Of a DNA stretch of 8,960 nucleotides, positions 4,525-8,960 are shown piece by piece; position 1 is the stretch's first letter; the number at the start of each line of letters is the position of its first letter. The DNA is taken from positions 1 to 8,960 of the forward strand of contig CAOKUH010000065.1 of NCBI GenBank assembly GCA_948472605.1, given 5' to 3'. The notes under the pieces were generated by a model that was not told where the DNA came from, searched no databases, and saw only the letters and a list, made by a program, of their open reading frames with translations. The DNA is from an uncultured Mycoplasmatota bacterium. GTDB taxonomy: Bacteria > Bacillota_I > Bacilli_A > RF39 > UBA660. The translations under genes were made by a program, and so were the position numbers.

Positions 4525-7071
4525 ATGAAACGTAGTGATATAGATAAAGAAAAATTAAGTCCAGGAATGCGTCAGTATTACGACATAAAAGAAGAATATC
4601 CTAATGAATTGCTTTTTTTTCGTTTGGGAGACTTTTATGAATTATTTTTTGAAGATGGCGAAATAGCTGCAAGAGAACTAGAACTAACTTTAACAAGTAA
4701 AAATGCAGGATTAGAAAATAGAGTACCTATGTGTGGAGTACCATTTCACTCTGTTAAACCATATATAGAAAAACTAGTAAATAAAGGTTATAAAGTAGCA
4801 ATATGTGAACAATTAGAAGACACAAAAAATACTAAAGGAATGGTCAAACGTGGTGTTGTACAAGTTATTAGTAAAGGAACTATTGTTGATTCAGAACTAC
4901 TAAGCGAACACGATAATAATTATATCGCTAGTATCTTAGACTTTTCCTTTATCTATGTTTTATGCTATGCTGATATTTCAACAGGTAGTTTAAATATTAT
5001 GAATATTGAACATAAAAAAGATAAATTATTGAACGAAATATTAAATTTAAAAATAAAAGAAGTAGTTTTAAAAGATAATTTAGATACCGAATTTATTGGC
5101 CTTCTTAAAGGAACATATGGTATTGAAGTATCTATTTCTGATGGTTACCTTGAAAATAATAATGAAGAATTAATTAATAGTGTAGATGATATCCGTTTCA
5201 AAGAAGGAATTAAACATTTATTATATTATTTAATCGTTCGAGAATTAAAAAGTGTTGATCATATTAAATGTGTTAATGTTATTAATAAAGAAGATTATTT
5301 AGAAATGGATGTTCATACTATTAGAAATTTAGAACTAGTAGAAACATTAAGACTAAAAGAAAGAATTTATTCACTTATTTGGCTTTTAGACAAAACAAAA
5401 ACAAGTATGGGAAGTCGCAAATTAAAAGATTATCTAATGCATCCTTTAAAAGACATAAACAAAATTAATGAACGTTATAATAAAATAACTATTTTAAACA
5501 CTGAATTTATTTTAAAAGATAAATTAAGAGAGAATTTATATGAAATTTATGATATTGAACGTTTATGTGGCAAAATAGCCTGTGGGAATTTAAACGCTCG
5601 TGATTTATTACAACTAAAGAATAGTTTAAAAGTCTTACCTAATATTAAAGAAATAGTAAGTGAACTAAAATTTGATTATCAAATAGATATTCATAAAGAT
5701 ATTTATGATTTATTAGAGAAAGCTATTTATGAAAATCCTCCTATTACTTTAAAAGAAGGTTTTTTAATTAAAGAAGGATATAATAAAGAATTAGATGAAC
5801 TTAAAGAAATTAGAAGTGGCGGTAAAAATTTTATTGCTGAATTTGAAAATAAAATAAAAAATGAAACAGGTATTAAAACATTAAAAGTTGGTTACAACAA
5901 AGTATTTGGTTATTATATAGAAATTAGTAAAGGTCAAGTTAAAGAAGTAAAAGAAAATTTAAACTGGGAAAGAAGACAAACTCTAACTAATTGTGAAAGA
6001 TATATTTCCCCCGAATTAAAAGAAAAAGAAGCTTTAATATTAAATGCCGAGGAAAAAATAATTGAAATAGAATATAATTTATTTAATGAAATAAAAGAAA
6101 TTGTAAGTAAAAAATTAATTGCTTTAAAAGATACTGCTGAAATAATTAGTGAACTTGATGCTATAACAAGTCTATCAGTTGTTGCTGATGAATATAATTT
6201 AGTAAGACCAGAACTTAATACCAACCATATTATAGATATAAAAGATGGATTTCATCCAGTAATTAAACAAGTTAGCAATAATACTTATGTTGCTAATGAT
6301 TGTAACATGAATGATAACATAACAACTCTGTTAATAACTGGTCCTAATATGAGTGGAAAATCAACTTTCATGAGACAACTAGCTATAATTGTAATTATGG
6401 CCCAAATGGGTTCTTTTGTTCCAGCTAAAAGTGCTAACTTACCAATAATTGATAAAATATTTACAAGAATTGGTGCTAGTGATGACTTAGTAAGTGGCGA
6501 ATCAACATTTATGGTAGAGATGAATGAGGCAAGAAACGCTATAGTAAATGCTACAGAAAATAGTTTGATTTTATTTGATGAATTAGGCCGTGGTACTGCC
6601 ACATATGATGGAATGAGTTTGGCAAGAGCTATACTTGAGTATATTAACAAAAATATTAAATGTAAAACATTATTTTCTACCCATTATCATGAACTTACAA
6701 CATTAGAAAGAGAAATACCAAGCATTAAAAATATTCACGTCGCAGCACATGAAGAAAATGGTACTATTACATTTTTACATAAAATCAAAAATGGAGCTGT
6801 AGATAAAAGTTATGGTATACATGTTGCCAAACTTGCTGGAATGCCTGAAGAGCTTACAAAAAGAGCCAATGAAATACTCGCATATTATGAAAACAATAAA
6901 GAAAAATGTGATAATTCTAAAGTGCAATTGGAAATGATTTTTGAAGAACCTAAAAAAGAAGATCCAATTAAAAAATTTATGGACGATATTGATCCAGTCT
7001 ATATGACTCCAATTGAAGCTATAAACAAATTATACGAACTGAAAAATATCATGAGCAATGATAAAAATTAA
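4525..7071 (+). CDS. mutS: DNA mismatch repair protein MutS
   Basis: MutS binds mismatches and small loops in newly replicated DNA as a dimer and uses ATP to become a sliding clamp that recruits MutL. At 848 residues it is full length for the family. The mismatch-binding domain has GDFYELF with the Phe-x-Glu wedge F37-Y38-E39. The connector, lever and clamp regions follow. The ATPase carries Walker A G606-P-N-M-S-G-K-S-T614, Walker B LILFDE with D685-E686 followed by LGRGTATYDG, and the STHYHELT motif at 718-725. QLEMIF at 801-806 resembles a beta-clamp-binding motif, and TPIEAINKLYELK near the end is the C-terminal dimerisation region. All key residues are intact. mutL, its usual neighbour, does not follow; an unrecognised gene starts 14 bases downstream and is probably co-transcribed. 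Confidence 0.98.
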   Translation: MKRSDIDKEKLSPGMRQYYDIKEEYPNELLFFRLGDFYELFFEDGEIAARELELTLTSKNAGLENRVPMCGVPFHSVKPYIEKLVNKGYKVAICEQLEDTKNTKGMVKRGVVQVISKGTIVDSELLSEHDNNYIASILDFSFIYVLCYADISTGSLNIMNIEHKKDKLLNEILNLKIKEVVLKDNLDTEFIGLLKGTYGIEVSISDGYLENNNEELINSVDDIRFKEGIKHLLYYLIVRELKSVDHIKCVNVINKEDYLEMDVHTIRNLELVETLRLKERIYSLIWLLDKTKTSMGSRKLKDYLMHPLKDINKINERYNKITILNTEFILKDKLRENLYEIYDIERLCGKIACGNLNARDLLQLKNSLKVLPNIKEIVSELKFDYQIDIHKDIYDLLEKAIYENPPITLKEGFLIKEGYNKELDELKEIRSGGKNFIAEFENKIKNETGIKTLKVGYNKVFGYYIEISKGQVKEVKENLNWERRQTLTNCERYISPELKEKEALILNAEEKIIEIEYNLFNEIKEIVSKKLIALKDTAEIISELDAITSLSVVADEYNLVRPELNTNHIIDIKDGFHPVIKQVSNNTYVANDCNMNDNITTLLITGPNMSGKSTFMRQLAIIVIMAQMGSFVPAKSANLPIIDKIFTRIGASDDLVSGESTFMVEMNEARNAIVNATENSLILFDELGRGTATYDGMSLARAILEYINKNIKCKTLFSTHYHELTTLEREIPSIKNIHVAAHEENGTITFLHKIKNGAVDKSYGIHVAKLAGMPEELTKRANEILAYYENNKEKCDNSKVQLEMIFEEPKKEDPIKKFMDDIDPVYMTPIEAINKLYELKNIMSNDKN

Positions 7072-7072
7072 A

Positions 7073-7077
7073 AGGAG
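7073..7077 (+). promoter_or_regulatory. Ribosome binding site deciding the start at 7086
   Basis: AGGAG lies eight bases before ATG 7086 but only two bases before the in-frame ATG 7080. The second ATG is therefore the better start. Confidence 0.75.
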
Positions 7078-7085
7078 AAATGACA

Positions 7086-8057
7086 ATGAACAATAAAATT
7101 ATTTTATCAGAAATAATTATGGATTATTTAAGCCAATTAGGCTTTTATAACGAGTTAAACTCAAAAGTAAAATCTTTTTTAAACGATTTAAAATTAGGAG
7201 ATAATGTAATACTTAAATTACTTAAAAATTTAGAACAAAATGGGTTTCGTTTCCTAAATAATGAAAATATGTTTAGAAAATTAAGAATGTTAGGATTAGA
7301 TGAAGATGTTCTTACAAATCTTGCTAAATTTTTAAATGAAGAAAGTACTAAGTATAAAATAGTTAATTATTTTTTAGTAAAAAATATTAATACTATTTTT
7401 GGAAAAAATGAATTTGATAAAAATGACATAGATATAAACTTAGTTGTTGAAGATAACAATAATAAAATTTCTAAATTAAAAATTACTTATGCAGATAATA
7501 CTTATGTGGTAAGTAGAAGCCTAAATGGTCAAATATTAGAAATGGCAAAACCAAATTCTATGGTTGGTTTTAATATCTGTATAAAAGATAATGGTAGTTT
7601 TTTAAATAATATTGTTATAAATGAATTTGACAACGAGGTAGTTTATGAATACCAAAATGTTAACTTATTAGAAACACCAACATTTGATTATCAAAAAATT
7701 ATTAATGTCAGCAATAATGAAGAATTTATCTTACCAGCTTATAGATTATCCCCAGTAGATGCTAAAATAGGGAATTTAGAATTCTTTAGCATTGAACTTT
7801 TAGATAGAGATGAAAATTACTATATAAAGAACTTAATAGATTATTATAAACAATTAAACACTACATTCCCTAAAAAAGTTTACCATACTTTAAAAGAATA
7901 TCTAAAAAAGCGAAAAAATACTAAAAGTATTGTAAGTATTTCCACTTCTTATGATTTTTTAGGAGAAGATATATATGATTATCTAGATGTAATTTATAGA
8001 TGTTTAGAAGAAAGATGCGAAGATGAAGTTTTATCTTTGAAAAAAATAGATAAATAA
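7086..8057 (+). CDS. Unrecognised protein in the mutS operon
   Basis: This is a 323-residue protein I cannot assign. It has no signal peptide or membrane segment, so it is probably cytoplasmic. Residues 1-110 look helical (NKIILSEIIMDYLSQLGFYNEL, then LKLLKNLEQNGFRFL). About 115-215 looks beta-rich, with ITYADNTYVVSRSLNGQI, and about 245-323 is again helical and charged, ending LDVIYRCLEERCEDEVLSLKK. I see no nucleotide-binding or nuclease motif and nothing like MutL's GHKI-type ATPase motifs. It lies 14 bases after mutS with a strong AGGAG, so it should be translated from the mutS transcript. That position does not show a repair role. Base composition matches mutS, with no sign of recent transfer. 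Confidence 0.75.
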   Translation: MNNKIILSEIIMDYLSQLGFYNELNSKVKSFLNDLKLGDNVILKLLKNLEQNGFRFLNNENMFRKLRMLGLDEDVLTNLAKFLNEESTKYKIVNYFLVKNINTIFGKNEFDKNDIDINLVVEDNNNKISKLKITYADNTYVVSRSLNGQILEMAKPNSMVGFNICIKDNGSFLNNIVINEFDNEVVYEYQNVNLLETPTFDYQKIINVSNNEEFILPAYRLSPVDAKIGNLEFFSIELLDRDENYYIKNLIDYYKQLNTTFPKKVYHTLKEYLKKRKNTKSIVSISTSYDFLGEDIYDYLDVIYRCLEERCEDEVLSLKKIDK

Positions 8058-8097
8058 ATTTAATGATTAACAAAATTTAGTAAAGAAGGTATTTTAT

Positions 8098-8838
8098 TTG
8101 AAAAAAATTGTAGATTATTCAATATTGGCTATAGCCCTTATAATAGCAGTAGTTTTTTATTTTTCTTTTGATTTAGAAAATATTTTGTGGAATAAATATG
8201 ACAGAAATGTTATTAGTAATGTAGATATAGAGAATAATAAATCCAAGGATTTTACTGGTCAAATAGCAGGAGAAGATATAACTATTATAAAAACTAAAGA
8301 AGATTGGGATGATACTTTAAATGAAATAGATTATGTTACAGTTACTCCCAAAAGCATAATCAAAACAGATGTCTATAGTTTAGCTAAATGGGTAAGTCCA
8401 TATAAGAAAAAAAGTAATGGATCATCTGGTAAAAAGTTAGCAGAAGTTAAACAATCATTTATTGATTATTCTAGTGATTATACACCATATTATATAATAG
8501 AACTGGAAGATGGGACAAAAATACTTGCACAAATAAATAGAGGAATCGCAAAAGAAATTGAAAAAGGAAAGTCAATAAAATTACCATTAGGAAAAAAGAT
8601 AGGATTTTCTAAAACAGCTAAAAATTTATTAGCAGCAATTTGTAATGAAAATAATGTATCAACTGATTATGTTTTATACACTATTGATAATGAGTGGCAA
8701 TCAAAAAATGCAACAAAGATATTACTAGAAAAATTGGCTATTTCTACTATTATATTTTTTGCTTTAGGAGTTCCAGCTTTAATTGTTGTTGATAACAAAT
8801 TCTTCAAAGACATAGATGATGATTTTTACTATAATTAA
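8098..8838 (+). CDS. Unrecognised membrane protein with two terminal membrane segments, TTG start
   Basis: The start is TTG at 8098, supported by AAGAAGG (8083-8089) eight bases upstream; no in-frame ATG is nearby. The 246-residue product has one membrane segment near residues 6-24 (YSILAIALIIAVVFYFSF) and a second near 212-231 (KLAISTIIFFALGVPALIVV). The ~185-residue domain between them is probably outside the cell, with both ends inside. The loop has alternating hydrophobic stretches such as YYIIELEDGTKILAQI, suggesting a beta-rich fold like those of bacterial PH-type membrane proteins, but I do not recognise a family. The C-terminus is acidic (DIDDDFYYN). It lies 40 bases after the previous gene with no terminator between, so it probably shares the mutS transcript. 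Confidence 0.7.
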   Translation: MKKIVDYSILAIALIIAVVFYFSFDLENILWNKYDRNVISNVDIENNKSKDFTGQIAGEDITIIKTKEDWDDTLNEIDYVTVTPKSIIKTDVYSLAKWVSPYKKKSNGSSGKKLAEVKQSFIDYSSDYTPYYIIELEDGTKILAQINRGIAKEIEKGKSIKLPLGKKIGFSKTAKNLLAAICNENNVSTDYVLYTIDNEWQSKNATKILLEKLAISTIIFFALGVPALIVVDNKFFKDIDDDFYYN

Positions 8839-8861
8839 AGAAGATATTTAAAATGAAGTTT

Positions 8862-8899
8862 GAAACAAGAAATTAGATTTTAATTTCTTGTTTCTTTTT
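8862..8899 (+). terminator. Strong intrinsic terminator of the mutS operon
   Basis: A perfect 14-bp stem (8862-8875 with 8881-8894) around a GATTT loop is followed by TTTTT (8895-8899). It lies 24 bases after the last stop codon. Because an A-rich stretch is not adjacent on the left, it looks directed at + strand transcripts only. Confidence 0.9.
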
Positions 8900-8960
8900 C
8901 ATTAAACAGGACAAAGACATGAAATTTTTATAAAAGAGTTATTTTGACTAGGAAAAACCT

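Noticed and set aside
6285..6650. Minus-strand ORFs opposite mutS and the surface genes
   Set aside because: They lie fully antisense to well-supported genes, have no ribosome binding sites or family features, and are explained by the composition of the + strand codons.
8900..8960. A new gene at the right edge
   Set aside because: After the terminator there is only a TTGACT-like -35 near 8944 and no open frame long enough to judge.

Overview
The window is very AT-rich DNA using the standard bacterial code: TGG encodes Trp throughout, and TGA acts as a stop. Promoters are sigma-A-like, Shine-Dalgarno sites are AGGAG-like, and terminators are classical hairpins. It most resembles an uncultured low-GC Bacillota / Mycoplasmatota-related bacterium of the gut type. 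That placement is inferred from composition and protein style, not from a marker phylogeny.

Layout. Positions 1-893 hold the 3' part of a surface-protein gene whose start lies outside the window. Positions 894-1205 are mostly intergenic, with one doubtful small ORF and the promoter of a small RNA. Positions 1147-2172 form a compact module: a short hairpin RNA with its own promoter, an Abi_2/AbiF-family HEPN protein (1206-2084), and a second diverged copy of the same RNA with its own -10 box and a terminator. Positions 2322-4179 hold a second copy of the surface-protein family. It is near full length but split by one extra base at about 3066 into two overlapping ORFs. A 345-base spacer follows. 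Then comes an apparent operon of mutS (4525-7071), an unrecognised soluble-looking protein (7086-8057) and an unrecognised two-membrane-segment protein (8098-8838), closed by a strong terminator (8862-8899).

Two systems stand out. First, the AbiF module looks like an RNA-antitoxin / HEPN-toxin unit. The two flanking RNA copies keep an identical 13-nt loop and differ only in the stem, where two of three changed pairs are double compensatory changes. This is good internal evidence for a conserved structured RNA. AbiF has been proposed as an ancestor of Cas13, which makes the layout notable.

Second, the two surface proteins end in a formylglycine-generating-enzyme-like / C-type-lectin-like domain whose last 48 residues look like the variable region of a diversity-generating retroelement (DGR) target. 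The copies are about 80% identical before this region and about 44% within it. Differences cluster at specific positions between fixed WF, RGG, FAF and SFRLVLA blocks. GC content jumps to about 50% and 44% in an otherwise AT-rich gene. No reverse transcriptase, accessory protein or template repeat is visible here, so those parts would have to lie elsewhere in the genome.

The AbiF module sits between the two homologous surface genes, so recombination between them could delete it. The mutS operon appears to be unrelated chromosomal housekeeping.
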